Part shown: positions 17,677-26,390 of the stretch, one piece after another
Layout: every line of letters begins with the position of its first letter
Position numbering within the stretch: position 1 is the stretch's first letter
Assembly: GCA_963809715.1 (NCBI GenBank)
Contig: CAWEKO010000010.1
Coordinates: 62,001 to 126,000 of the forward strand
DNA: 64,000 nt
Direction of reading: 5' to 3'
Origin: Bog-473 sp963809715
Lineage (GTDB): Bacteria > Actinomycetota > Acidimicrobiia > Acidimicrobiales > RAAP-2
The notes under the pieces: model-generated
The model's input: only the letters and a program-made list of their open reading frames with translations
The model's database searches: none
What the model was told of the DNA's origin: nothing
Program-made: the position numbers and the translations under genes

Positions 17677-18379
17677 TTAGACGGTGGCCACCACAATGAG
17701 GGTGTCCATGGCGAGGCGCGGCGGCAGGACGTGCTGTGCCGAATAGGTTGCGACCTTGCGCAACCGCGTCGGGCTGGTATGCCCGGTGAAGGAGATCTCG
17801 ACACGTGCGAAGTCGGAGCGCTCGATGACGGCGCGCAACGTGTCCTCGCAGAACCAGCACGTGTGCTCGGGGTGCACTTGACCGTGGCCGCCCCAGCGAT
17901 AGACGAAGTTCCCCACATAGAAGGCGTTCGGCGTCGTGAGGACCAGCCGCCCGCCCGATCCGAGGTGGCGGCGCGCGCTGGCCAAGAACCCCTCGACGTT
18001 GCCCAGGTGCTCAATGAGCTCGCCGGCGAACACCGTGTCGAAGGTACGCCCGAGATCGAAGTTCTGGGCGTCGGCCAGGAGCACGGTGAAGTCCTGGGCC
18101 TGCAACTCGCGGATGGTGCCCTCGTTGATGTCGATCCCGACCAGGTCCGGGACTTGCTCGTGGAGGAGGCCAGTGCATCCAGTCCGGCTTCCCGTAGCGC
18201 GACGCGCACCCCACGTCGAGCACCGACCTCCCGGTGATCAGTGGGCTGACAACGTCGAAGCGGTCCTGTAACGACCCGGTGCCCCAGGCGGCATGGCCCC
18301 ATTTGGGTTGGAGGAAGTGACCGGTGGCACCACCATCCGAAGGGATCCTCACGGCTGCGAGCTCCGCTTGTCTCGTCAC
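17677..18379 (-). CDS. Class I SAM methyltransferase, frameshifted near 18168
   Basis: GTG 18379 starts MTRQAELAAVRI, and SAM motif I is VLDVGCASRYGKP near residue 53. The frame then breaks. Removing one G at 18168-18169 turns the junction into DWMHWLLHEQVPDLVGIDIN and joins smoothly to the rest, including FDTVFAGELIEHLGNV, FLASARRHLGSGGRLVLTTPN and the C-terminus at 17677. The restored protein has 233 residues, normal for Methyltransf_23-type enzymes. Substrate unknown; its neighbour is another methyltransferase. Sequence error is more likely than decay because both halves are well conserved. Confidence 0.75.
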
Positions 18380-18523
18380 TGAGCACCCACTTTCGCCTCA
18401 CCTCGGGGTCGGGTGGACCCGAGGGACCGCTACCGCCAGTGTGACCAAGGCGGCCTCAGCGCCAGACGCCAGCTGCTCGGGGCGTCCTCACGTGGCCCCG
18501 AACTCGGAGAGCGGGCCGGGACC

Positions 18524-19036
18524 TCAGCCGTCCCGTTCGAGCAGTCCACGGACATAGGCCGCCTGCCCGACGTGCTGGAGGCAATCGTCGGCCACGCTCA
18601 CCAGCCGAACACCCAAGGTCACAGGCGGCGTCCAACGTCGGTCCACCTCCCGGTCCAACTCGGCTGCGGTCAGACCCTCGAGAAACCCAGAGGTCCGGGC
18701 ATCGACCGCGCGCAGGTAGTCGATCAGAACACCGGGCCCGTCGGGCCGAACGGACCGAACCTCGGCGGCCGTGTGCCCGTAGCCGGTATTCGTCGGATCG
18801 GGTTCGAGGCCGCAGCGGGGTGCCCAGTCCCCGCCCACCCAGAGCTGGTCAGCCTCGAGCACCTCGGCGATGTGATGGTCCTGGACACGGGTCAGATGCC
18901 AAATCAGCCACCCGACCGAATTGGATCCGGGCGACGGAGCCCATGACAGTTGGTCGGCGTCGAGTCCTGCCACCGCATCAGCGGCGAGCGGGGGCACTCG
19001 CCCGTAGAGGTCTTTCAGCAGGGCGACGATGTCCAT
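18524..19036 (-). CDS. DinB-family metal-dependent hydrolase/transferase-like protein
   Basis: A 170-residue four-helix-bundle protein of the DinB / DUF664 type. The metal-ligand histidines lie in WLIWHLTRVQDHH near residues 44-56 and in DCLQHVGQAAYVRGL near 151. Relatives in actinobacteria include mycothiol-dependent isomerases and thiol transferases, so a mycothiol-linked detoxification role is possible. ATG 19036 begins MDIVALLKDLY, normal for the family. No operon partner is evident: it lies between two unrelated minus-strand genes. Confidence 0.8.
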   Translation of the reverse strand: MDIVALLKDLYGRVPPLAADAVAGLDADQLSWAPSPGSNSVGWLIWHLTRVQDHHIAEVLEADQLWVGGDWAPRCGLEPDPTNTGYGHTAAEVRSVRPDGPGVLIDYLRAVDARTSGFLEGLTAAELDREVDRRWTPPVTLGVRLVSVADDCLQHVGQAAYVRGLLERDG

Positions 19037-19123
19037 GACCTCAGACCCTACGCACCGAAAGGTCGAGAGCGTGCGGCGGCAAGGGCCTTCCCCGGATCAG
19101 TGACGAGGCGGAACTCTGGAGCT

Positions 19124-19903
19124 TCAGATGACCTCGGCATCGGGCTGGATGTCGTAACGGGCCTTCGCCGTGTACGCCACCAGGATGGCCACGATCCCAG
19201 TAAGGACGGCGGCAGTCTGGATGTCCCCGAAATCGGCGCCGCTCAGTTCCTTGGACTTGCTCAAGTAGTCGGCGAAGGACGCACCGAGAGGCCGGGTGAT
19301 CACGTAGGCAAACCAGAACGCGAAGATGGCGTTGAAGCGGAGGAACCTCCAGCCGATCCACGGGATCAGGATCACGCCACAAAAGAGGAGCGCCGATCCG
19401 AGGAAGCCCAGTCCGAATGTGGTGGCGAAGAGATCGCCCACCGCGGTGCCCAACGCGAACGTGGCGAACACGGTGGCCCAGTAGAACCACTCGCGCCGGT
19501 TGGTCGTGATGCTGTGGATATCAAGCGTGTGCTCCGTGCGATCCCAGGAGAAGAAGACAACGGCGAGGACAACGAGCCAGAACACTGTGGTCACCGCGTA
19601 GGGCAGCCCGAGGAGGAGGTGCATGGTGTCCGCGACCCCGGTGCCTGAGGTGGCGATGGCGAGCGCCAGGTACCAGTAGCAAACGGCGCTATAGCGCCGA
19701 GACCTGAACTGGAGATAGAGGGCGGTGCAAAACAGGATCACCTCCACGAAGAAGCCCAAGACGCGGCTGGTGTTGGCCAGCCAGTCGGAGATGCCTTCGC
19801 CTGCCGCGGTCGTGGAGATCTTGATGACCCAGAAGAGAACGGTGACCTCGGGCACTTTCGCCGCGAGCGGCTGTTGGGTGAATACCCGGAGCAGTGAACG
19901 CAC
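19124..19903 (-). CDS. DUF347 / COG4705 multi-pass membrane protein
   Basis: A 259-residue membrane protein built from about four copies of the DUF347 repeat. The first begins KVPEVTVLFWVIKISTTAAG near residue 15; a later one has EWFYWATVFATFALGTAVGDL. About eight hydrophobic segments are visible. GTG 19903 is preferred because AGAGGA lies 7 bases upstream and the conserved repeat begins soon after; the frame is open further upstream but there it reads low-quality sequence. The family is uncharacterised. No neighbour suggests a substrate. Confidence 0.8.
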   Translation of the reverse strand: MRSLLRVFTQQPLAAKVPEVTVLFWVIKISTTAAGEGISDWLANTSRVLGFFVEVILFCTALYLQFRSRRYSAVCYWYLALAIATSGTGVADTMHLLLGLPYAVTTVFWLVVLAVVFFSWDRTEHTLDIHSITTNRREWFYWATVFATFALGTAVGDLFATTFGLGFLGSALLFCGVILIPWIGWRFLRFNAIFAFWFAYVITRPLGASFADYLSKSKELSGADFGDIQTAAVLTGIVAILVAYTAKARYDIQPDAEVI

Positions 19904-20045
19904 GGTGGGATCCTCTGGAAGGTTGGGGTGTGGATGGAGGAGCGGAGTCCTCGAGGCCCCGCCGCATCCGAAACTGTATGTCAGCTGAGCGGTTCTGATA
20001 CCTCGTTTGCAACCCCAGGATTGCGTCTTGGGAGGTGCGACCTCC

Positions 20046-21104
20046 TCAGCCCAGCAGCACGGGAACTCCGCTGGACGCCGAGCGGTAGGCGGCATCCACC
20101 AGGCGGTGCGCCTCCACCGCCTCGGTCAGGCTCGGCTCAGGTGCGCTGCCTGCGGTGACGGCGTCGACGAAGGCCCGGTCGGCCTCGACGTAGGCCCGCA
20201 CGGCCAGCCCGACCTCGTCGTCGGCCAGGGGCAGGGCATCGACCCACTCGGGCGAAGGACATGGGCGCACCTCCGTGTCATCTCCTCTCTGTAGATGGAG
20301 CGGTCCTCGGAACTCGTCGTCCAGCCACACCATCGCATCGCGACAGAACAGCTCGATGCGCCGAGTGGAGCCCCGGCTCAAGATGTTGTGCCACACGCTG
20401 GTGAGCTGCGCCTCGAACCCGGACTCGAAGCTCAAGGTGACGGCAGCCAGGTCCTCGATCCCCTCGTACCCGGCGAAGTTCCCGGTCCGGGCCGAGACCT
20501 GCCGGACGTCGCCGAAGCAGAAGCGCAAGATGTCGACGTCGTGAATGGAGTGCTCGATGAGGCACCCGCCGCCCGCCTGCTCCACGTCCGAGCGCCATTT
20601 GGAGGCGTAGTGGCCCTGGATGGGAAAGAACTGGTCGTCTCGGAAGATGGCTGCCATGGGAGCGCCAAGCGTTCCGCCGGTGACAAGGTCGCGCAAGGCG
20701 CGGAACACGGGGGCACTGCGCAGGACGAGGCCACACTGGGTGGCCAGCCCCGAGGCCGCCGCAGACTCGGCCATCGAACGGGCACCCGCCAAGTCGCGAT
20801 CGAGCGGTTTTTCACAGAACACCGCGCGCCGGGCGGAGAGGGCGGCATCGACGGCCGGGCGATGGGCCGAGGTCGGCGTGCATACCCAGACCACATCGGC
20901 CCGCTCCGCCACCTCGGTCGCATCGGCCGCCAACGCGCCGCCGTCTCCACCCACCACGTCGAGAAAGCCTTGGGCCCTGCGCTGCCGCGGATCGTGGACC
21001 GTCACGATGGAGGCGTCGATCACGCCCCCGTCGATCATCGCCTTGAGTCCGAGCCCGTGGGCCCAGGCGATGAGGCCGGACCCCACGAAGCCGATGCGCA
21101 TCAT
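20046..21104 (-). CDS. Gfo/Idh/MocA-family NAD(P)-dependent oxidoreductase
   Basis: A 352-residue oxidoreductase. The N-terminal Rossmann motif is MRIGFVGSGLIAWAHG. The family EKP motif is VFCEKPLDRDL near residue 95; it contains the catalytic Lys. The C-terminal substrate domain includes GGGCLIEHSIHDVDILRF near 177, with the conserved H-D-x-D. Substrates are usually sugars or inositols. The gene is followed by a DUF347 gene and preceded by the ACT-domain gene, all on the minus strand, but with no clear shared role. Confidence 0.9.
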   Translation of the reverse strand: MMRIGFVGSGLIAWAHGLGLKAMIDGGVIDASIVTVHDPRQRRAQGFLDVVGGDGGALAADATEVAERADVVWVCTPTSAHRPAVDAALSARRAVFCEKPLDRDLAGARSMAESAAASGLATQCGLVLRSAPVFRALRDLVTGGTLGAPMAAIFRDDQFFPIQGHYASKWRSDVEQAGGGCLIEHSIHDVDILRFCFGDVRQVSARTGNFAGYEGIEDLAAVTLSFESGFEAQLTSVWHNILSRGSTRRIELFCRDAMVWLDDEFRGPLHLQRGDDTEVRPCPSPEWVDALPLADDEVGLAVRAYVEADRAFVDAVTAGSAPEPSLTEAVEAHRLVDAAYRSASSGVPVLLG

Positions 21105-21138
21105 GGGTCGGAGGCTAGCAAGGTGTGCGCCACTCTCG

Positions 21139-21798
21139 TCAGACCGTGCGCTGGCCCTCTCCGCCCAGAGCCAGGACGAAGCGGGCCGCCACCATCACCA
21201 GCATGGCGATCTCGCGGCGCTCCCTGCGCCGGATGGCCACCGGCCGGCCGCCACAGACGATGAGGCCGGCGTCGGGAACGGGTTCGACGAAGACGCCCGA
21301 TCGGGTCGTGTCGTTGGCCGGGTCGGCCCCACTGCGCGACCCCTCGGCGAACGCCGCCACCCATTGCACCGACGGGACGTCCTCACCATGTACCTCCACG
21401 AAGCCGCGCCACTCCTCGTCGGCCAGAGCCAGCCAGGACAGGTCGAAGAGCGCAACGAGGCGGCCGGTCAGCGCAGCCAACGCAGCGTCGGGTGTGACGG
21501 CGGACACGACGGCGGTGGCCGCAGTCAGGACCGTGTCCTCGCGGTCGGGTGCCTCGGTGAAGAGCTCGGTGACCTCTTCCACACCGACGCCGGGCACGTT
21601 GCGCACCCCGCGGCACACGGCGTCGACCGCGCCCGCCTCGTCGGGCAGTTCCACCACGAGTTCGTCGATGGCCACACCCGCCTCGCGCTCGAGTACCTCG
21701 AGACCGATCACGTTCCCCTGCACCGCGCCGATCTCTGCCGCAACGGCGCCCAGGACGCCCGGCCCGTCGGGTAGCCAGATGCGCATCCGGGTCAACAT
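21139..21798 (-). CDS. ACT-domain regulatory protein
   Basis: A 219-residue protein. The N-terminus MRIWLPDGPGVLGAVAAEIG is a typical ACT ligand-binding start (D-x-P-G-x-L). A second weaker half follows, with a GAF-like stretch around VQWVAAFAEGSRSG. It contains no catalytic domain. It lies two bases after the stop of the transglutaminase gene, so it is the last gene of that operon. It may sense an amino acid, but nothing in the sequence identifies the ligand. Confidence 0.7.
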   Translation of the reverse strand: MLTRMRIWLPDGPGVLGAVAAEIGAVQGNVIGLEVLEREAGVAIDELVVELPDEAGAVDAVCRGVRNVPGVGVEEVTELFTEAPDREDTVLTAATAVVSAVTPDAALAALTGRLVALFDLSWLALADEEWRGFVEVHGEDVPSVQWVAAFAEGSRSGADPANDTTRSGVFVEPVPDAGLIVCGGRPVAIRRRERREIAMLVMVAARFVLALGGEGQRTV

Positions 21799-21800
21799 GG

Positions 21801-22643
21801 TCAGTGCGTCCTGGTCATGCGCACCACCACCCGCATGGCGTTTTCCGCGTTGCCGGCATAGATGCCCTTGACCGGCGGCACGTCGGAGTAGTCGCGCCCG
21901 CGCCCGACCGCGACGTGGCGCTCACCCACCTCGAGATCGTTGGTGGGGTCGTACCCCCACCACTTGCCGGTCCAGACCTCTACCCAGGCGTGGCTCTCGG
22001 CCGTGATCTCCTCGCCGATGGCGGCGTCACCGTCAGGGTGAAAGTATCCCGAGACGTAGCGGCTGGGGAGACCGACCGATCGGGACAGTGCAAGGGACAG
22101 GTGGGCGAAGTCCTGACACACCCCGGCACCGTCGGCATACGCCTCGTTGGCCGAGGTGTGCACGCCGGTGACGCCACGCATATATCGCAACGAGTCGTGC
22201 GTGTACTCGAACACGGCCCGGGCTGTGTCCAGCGGCCGCGACCTGCGCAGGTCGGTCGCTATTGAGGCCAGCTCGGCATTGGGCCGGGTATAGAGCTTGT
22301 GCGCACGGTGATCCGCCATGGTGAGGGCGGCGTCGCCCACGTCGTCCCAACTGCAGTCGTCCGGCTGTTGGGACGTCTGGGTGTCGACCAGCGCGTTGCC
22401 CGTAATGGACAGGACCTCGTGGCCACGGTCAACGTTGAACGCGACGACGTGGGTTCCCCAGTAATCCACGTACGAGTACTGCTGGGCTCCTGGCATCGTG
22501 ACGATCTTCGTCTCGAGCGCGGTCTGGCGCAGCTCGGTGCGAGGTGTGAGGCGTAGCTCGTTGTAGGAGGCCCGGGCCGGAGAGTCGTAGTCGAAGCGGG
22601 TCTCGTGCACCACCCGTAGGCGCCAGCCTTCGGAACGGATCAT
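21801..22643 (-). CDS. Transglutaminase-like cysteine protease family protein
   Basis: A 280-residue protein starting at ATG 22643, whose ATGA overlaps the stop of the alpha-E gene. The N-terminal domain starts LRVVHETRFDYDSPARASYN (bacterial transglutaminase-like N-terminal). The catalytic Cys lies in ADGAGVCQDFAHL near residue 172, the His in ESHAWVEVW near 218, and the Asp in YDPTNDLEVG near 231, so the triad is intact. This gene, the alpha-E gene and the ATP-grasp gene form a conserved operon, comparable to M. tuberculosis Rv2409c-Rv2411c. The set probably makes or trims an amide-linked peptide, with unknown product. Confidence 0.9.
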   Translation of the reverse strand: MIRSEGWRLRVVHETRFDYDSPARASYNELRLTPRTELRQTALETKIVTMPGAQQYSYVDYWGTHVVAFNVDRGHEVLSITGNALVDTQTSQQPDDCSWDDVGDAALTMADHRAHKLYTRPNAELASIATDLRRSRPLDTARAVFEYTHDSLRYMRGVTGVHTSANEAYADGAGVCQDFAHLSLALSRSVGLPSRYVSGYFHPDGDAAIGEEITAESHAWVEVWTGKWWGYDPTNDLEVGERHVAVGRGRDYSDVPPVKGIYAGNAENAMRVVVRMTRTH

Positions 22644-23584
22644 GCCAGCCCTCCCCCGCTCCGCCATTGCGTCGGCAGGTCCTGGGCGAAGTAGCGCGCC
22701 GTCACCGCGTCGGACACGGCCGAGATGGAGGATTGCAAACGCTCGAGACGGGTCTCGAGCCCGCGGGCCAGGGTGGCCGGAGCGGAGTACTCCAGCTCGG
22801 CTCGGGCCAGACCCACCAGGCCTCGGGCGTCCTCCCACGTGCCATCGCGCCCCGCGTTGATCTGGTCGAGGCAGTCCTCGGCCAGGGTGAGCGACGCGAA
22901 GGCCGAGCGCGGAAACAGGCGGTCGCGCAGAAGGAAATCGAGCACCCGGCCCGGCTCGACCACACCTTGGGAGAGACGCAAGTAGGGCTCGTAGCCGCCG
23001 CAGGAACGCAACAGCATGACGAGCCCGCTGTCGTGGACCTCGTCGAAGGCGACTGTGGTCAGCTGGCGAGCCACCACGTCGGTCCGCTCGAGACACCGAC
23101 CCAACGTGAAGAAAAGCCACGTCTGGTCCCGGCTCATCATGGTGTCGGCCAAACCCATCATCCCGGCACACTGCGTCTTGACGAACGACAGGTAGAGGGC
23201 GGGTCCGGCCACCCGGCTCACCTCCCACTGCTGGGCCAGTTGGGACCAGGTGGCATTGATGTGCTCCCAGAACTCAACCGGCACGACATGGCGCACGGCT
23301 CGGGTGTTCTCGCGTGCCGCGGCCAGCGCGCCAGCGATGGACGTGCGCTGGTTCGGGTCGGTGGCGAGGCGCTCGGTGGCCTGCCAGAGCGTCTCGGTCC
23401 CGCTGTCGGGGAGGCCCATCACGGCGAGGAGCCGTCGGGCCGCGTGCGAACCCTCGACGTCGCCTTGCTCCAGCGCCTGGTACACCGAGACGTCGAGGAT
23501 GCGGGCGGTCCCCTCGGCCCGCTCGACGTAGCGACCGACCCAGAAGATGTTCTCGGCCACCCGACTCAGCAGGGCGCGGGTCAT
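22640..23584 (-). CDS. Alpha-E domain (DUF403) protein
   Basis: A 314-residue, mainly helical protein. The start MTRALLSRVAENIFWVGRYVERAEGTAR is diagnostic for the alpha-E family. It overlaps by 4 bases at both ends: its ATGA start overlaps the ATP-grasp stop, and its stop overlaps the transglutaminase start. Alpha-E proteins always travel with circularly permuted ATP-grasp enzymes and transglutaminases and are thought to assist peptide-bond formation. No catalytic residues are known for the family. Confidence 0.9.
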   Translation of the reverse strand: MTRALLSRVAENIFWVGRYVERAEGTARILDVSVYQALEQGDVEGSHAARRLLAVMGLPDSGTETLWQATERLATDPNQRTSIAGALAAARENTRAVRHVVPVEFWEHINATWSQLAQQWEVSRVAGPALYLSFVKTQCAGMMGLADTMMSRDQTWLFFTLGRCLERTDVVARQLTTVAFDEVHDSGLVMLLRSCGGYEPYLRLSQGVVEPGRVLDFLLRDRLFPRSAFASLTLAEDCLDQINAGRDGTWEDARGLVGLARAELEYSAPATLARGLETRLERLQSSISAVSDAVTARYFAQDLPTQWRSGGGLA

Positions 23585-25239
23585 GGCTCGGCCACGCGCC
23601 GGGGGAGGTGAGGCTCAGGGTCCTGCTCCCCTTGTTGTTGTTGTTGTTGCTGCTGCTGCACCCCGAAGTCGGATTCCGGCAGCGGTCCGACGTCCATCGG
23701 TGGGCCGGCCATGAGCGGCGTGTTCTGGCGGGGCGGGAGCACGGGCATGGTGATCCCTCCGCCCACGACCCAGGTGTCCTTGGAGCCCCCGCCCTGGCTC
23801 GAGTTCACGACGAGGCCGCCCTCACTCAGGGCCACCCTGGTCAGACCACCGGGAAGGACCCAGATGTCCTCACCGTCGTTGACTGCGAAGGGCCGCAGGT
23901 CGACGTGGCGCCGCACCATGGTGCGATCGACCCAGGTAGGTGACGTCGAGAGCGCCACCACCCGCTGGGCGATCCAGTGACGGGGGTCGGCCTCGACCTC
24001 GAGCGCCAGCTCGTCGAGTTCGGCCCCGGTGGCCGCCGGACCGATGACCAGGCCCTTGCCGCCCGAGCCGTCGACCCGCTTGAAGACGAGCTCATCGCGG
24101 CGGCCCAGCGCGTCCTTGCGCACCGAGATGTCCTGGAGGTGCATGGTCTCGACGTTGCGGAGGATCGGGTCCTCCCCCAGGTAGTAGCGGATCATCGCCG
24201 GCACGTAGGTGTAGACGAGCTTGTCGTCGGCTACCCCATTGCCCACGCCGTTGGCGATGGACACCCGACCGGCTCGCGCCGCATTGATGATCCCCGGGCA
24301 GCCGACCAGGGAATCGGGACGGAACTGGAGGGGGTCGAGATAGTCGTCGTCGATGCGCCGGTAGATGACGTGCACCGGCACCTCGCCCTCGGTGGTGCGG
24401 AGGAAGACGTCCGTGCCGTGACATACCAGGTCCCGTCCCTCGACCAGGTGCACGCCCATGAGACGGGCCAGCAGCGCATGCTCGTAGAAGGCGGAGTTGT
24501 GCACGCCCGGGGTCAGCACCACGACGGTGGGGTCGGCCACCGACGAGGGTGCAGCCCGGCGCAGCGCGTTGATCAGGCGGGCCGGGTAGTCGGTGACCAT
24601 CTGAATGGGCTGGCCCCAGAAGAGCTCAGGCAGAACGCGCGCCATGGCGGCCCGATTTGCCAGCACGTAACTCACGCCCGACGGGCTGCGCAGGTTGTCC
24701 TCGAGCACGCGGAACTCGCCGTCCTCGTCGCGAATCACGTCGATCCCCGCCACGTGGATACGCACCCCGTTGGGCGGCGAAAACCCGTGGGCGGCGCGGA
24801 CGAAGCCAGGCGAGCTGGTCACGACCTCGTGGGGGATCAGTCCGTCGCTGACGATCCGGGCCGCGCCGTAGACGTCGGCCAGAAAGAGCTCGAGGGCCCG
24901 GACCCGCTGGACCACGCCGTCGGAGACCGTCGACCACTCCGATGCGGTAAAGATCCGGGGCGCCACGTCGAGGGGGAAAGGCCGCTCCTCGCCGTCGAGG
25001 TCGAAGGTGACCCCCTGGTCCATGAAGGCCCGGGCCAGCCGCGAGGCCCGGGCTGAGACGTCGTCGGGACCCATCTGGGCCAGCGAGGTGGCCACGCCGA
25101 CGTAGGGCTCGCGGGTGCGACCGGATCCGTCGACCATTTCGTCGAAGGCGGCCTGGGTCAGACCCCGGGCCGCTGCGCCGTATCCCTCGAACAGGTCTCC
25201 CACGGGCCTCAGAGTGCCAGGCATGTGTTTCGCCGTCAT
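23581..25239 (-). CDS. Circularly permuted ATP-grasp enzyme (type 2)
   Basis: A 552-residue protein of the CP_ATPgrasp_2 family (DUF404/DUF407). Conserved segments include GIDVIRDEDGEFRVLEDNLRSPSG near residue 165 (Mg/ATP acidic region), VLTPGVHNSAFYEHALLAR near 245, and FKRVDGSGGKGLVIGP near 385 (nucleotide loop). It is expected to ligate a carboxylate to an amine with ATP. ATG 25239 or ATG 25224 could start it. The C-terminus carries nine consecutive Gln followed by a charged tail, not part of the enzyme fold. First gene of the operon with alpha-E, transglutaminase and ACT genes. Confidence 0.9.
   Translation of the reverse strand: MTAKHMPGTLRPVGDLFEGYGAAARGLTQAAFDEMVDGSGRTREPYVGVATSLAQMGPDDVSARASRLARAFMDQGVTFDLDGEERPFPLDVAPRIFTASEWSTVSDGVVQRVRALELFLADVYGAARIVSDGLIPHEVVTSSPGFVRAAHGFSPPNGVRIHVAGIDVIRDEDGEFRVLEDNLRSPSGVSYVLANRAAMARVLPELFWGQPIQMVTDYPARLINALRRAAPSSVADPTVVVLTPGVHNSAFYEHALLARLMGVHLVEGRDLVCHGTDVFLRTTEGEVPVHVIYRRIDDDYLDPLQFRPDSLVGCPGIINAARAGRVSIANGVGNGVADDKLVYTYVPAMIRYYLGEDPILRNVETMHLQDISVRKDALGRRDELVFKRVDGSGGKGLVIGPAATGAELDELALEVEADPRHWIAQRVVALSTSPTWVDRTMVRRHVDLRPFAVNDGEDIWVLPGGLTRVALSEGGLVVNSSQGGGSKDTWVVGGGITMPVLPPRQNTPLMAGPPMDVGPLPESDFGVQQQQQQQQQGEQDPEPHLPRRVAEP
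23632..23658. repeat. Trinucleotide repeat encoding nine glutamines
   Basis: Six TTG followed by three CTG on the plus strand, read as CAG x3 and CAA x6 on the coding strand. It lies in the C-terminal tail of the ATP-grasp protein. Length change by slippage would not alter the reading frame. Confidence 0.9.
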
Positions 25240-25325
25240 TTCACGGCCGCGAACAGCCGGTGACGGCGGCGTCTCGGATAGAGGCTGCTGCGAAACTCCT
25301 CAAGTTCCGAAGCGTACCGGGGGTA

Positions 25326-26322
25326 TTACCCGATCAGCCCAAGCCCCTTCACGTCGTTGCGCTCGGCCTCGAGCTCGTCGGTCGTGACCTTGATGCGGTC
25401 CTGGGCGAATGCGCTGTGCGAGAAGCCCTCGACCACGGACCAACCGCCCTTGCCGTCGCTGCTGACCGGGAAGCCGAACTGGAGGCCCTCTGGAGCCCCG
25501 TACTGGCCTGAGCTGGCGACGGCGACGGAGAAGGAGTCGCCAGGGGCGGTGGTCGTGCGCAGGCTGACCACCGTGTCGATCGCGGCCGAGGCGGCCGAGG
25601 CGGCCGAGGACGAGCCACGGGCGTCGATGATGGCGGCCCCCCGCTTCTGGACGGTCGTGATGAACTCACCCTCGAGCCACTCCGTGTCGGTGATGACGTC
25701 CGTCGCGGCCTTGTCCGCCGATCTTTGCGTTGGCGAAGTCGGGGTACTGAGTGGCCGAGTGGTTGCCCCAGATGGCCACGTTGCTCACGTCGGCCACCGG
25801 TGCGTTGGCCTTGGCGGCCAACTGCGCCTTGGCCCGGTTCTCGTCGAGCCGGGTCATGGCGAACCAGCGCTCGTCCGGCACCTCGGGCGCGTTCGAGCGG
25901 GCAATGAGGCAGTTCGTATTGCAAGGGTTCCCCACGACGAGGATGCGCACGTCGGAGGCAGCGTTCTCGGCAATGGCCCGGCCCTGCGGCTTGAAAATGC
26001 CGCCGTTCACGCTGAGCAGGTCACCGCGCTCCATGCCGGCCTTGCGCGGGATGGAGCCGACGAGGAGGGCCCACGACGTGCCATCGAAGGCGGTCTTGAG
26101 GTCAGAGGTCTGCACGATGTCGTGCACCAAGGGGAACGCGCAGTCGTCGATCTCCATGACCACGCCCTCGAGCACCTTGAGAGCTGGTTCGATTTCCAGC
26201 AGGCGCAAGACGATCGGCTGGTCCTCGCCGAGCAGCTGGCCCGAGGCGATACGGAACAGGAGCGAGTAACCGATCTGACCGGCAGCGCCGGTGACGGTGA
26301 CGTGGACGGGTGACTTGGCCAT
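25326..26322 (-). CDS. mdh: Malate dehydrogenase, frameshifted near 25715
   Basis: ATG 26322 starts MAKSPVHVTVTGAAGQIGYS, the NAD-binding motif. The substrate/catalytic arginines lie in PRKAGMERGDL near residue 96 and in MTRLDENR near 164; the catalytic His is in IWGNHSATQYP near 190. After FANAKIG the frame breaks. Removing one C at 25715-25716 gives GDKAATDVITDTEWLEGEF and joins to the C-terminal part ending at 25326. The restored protein has 331 residues, the normal length. It interconverts malate and oxaloacetate in the TCA cycle; icd lies 68 bases upstream in the same direction. A true null is unlikely for this enzyme, so I suspect sequence error. Confidence 0.9.
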
Positions 26323-26390
26323 TGAGGCTGACCTTTCTCTCTTGCGTGATGCGTCCGTGGGTGAGGGTCTTGGGGAAGTCGTGGTGCCGG

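Noticed and set aside
25326..26322. Programmed ribosomal frameshift in mdh
   Set aside because: No slippery sequence with a downstream structure is evident, the enzyme is not known to use frameshifting, and three other genes show the same one-base insertion pattern.
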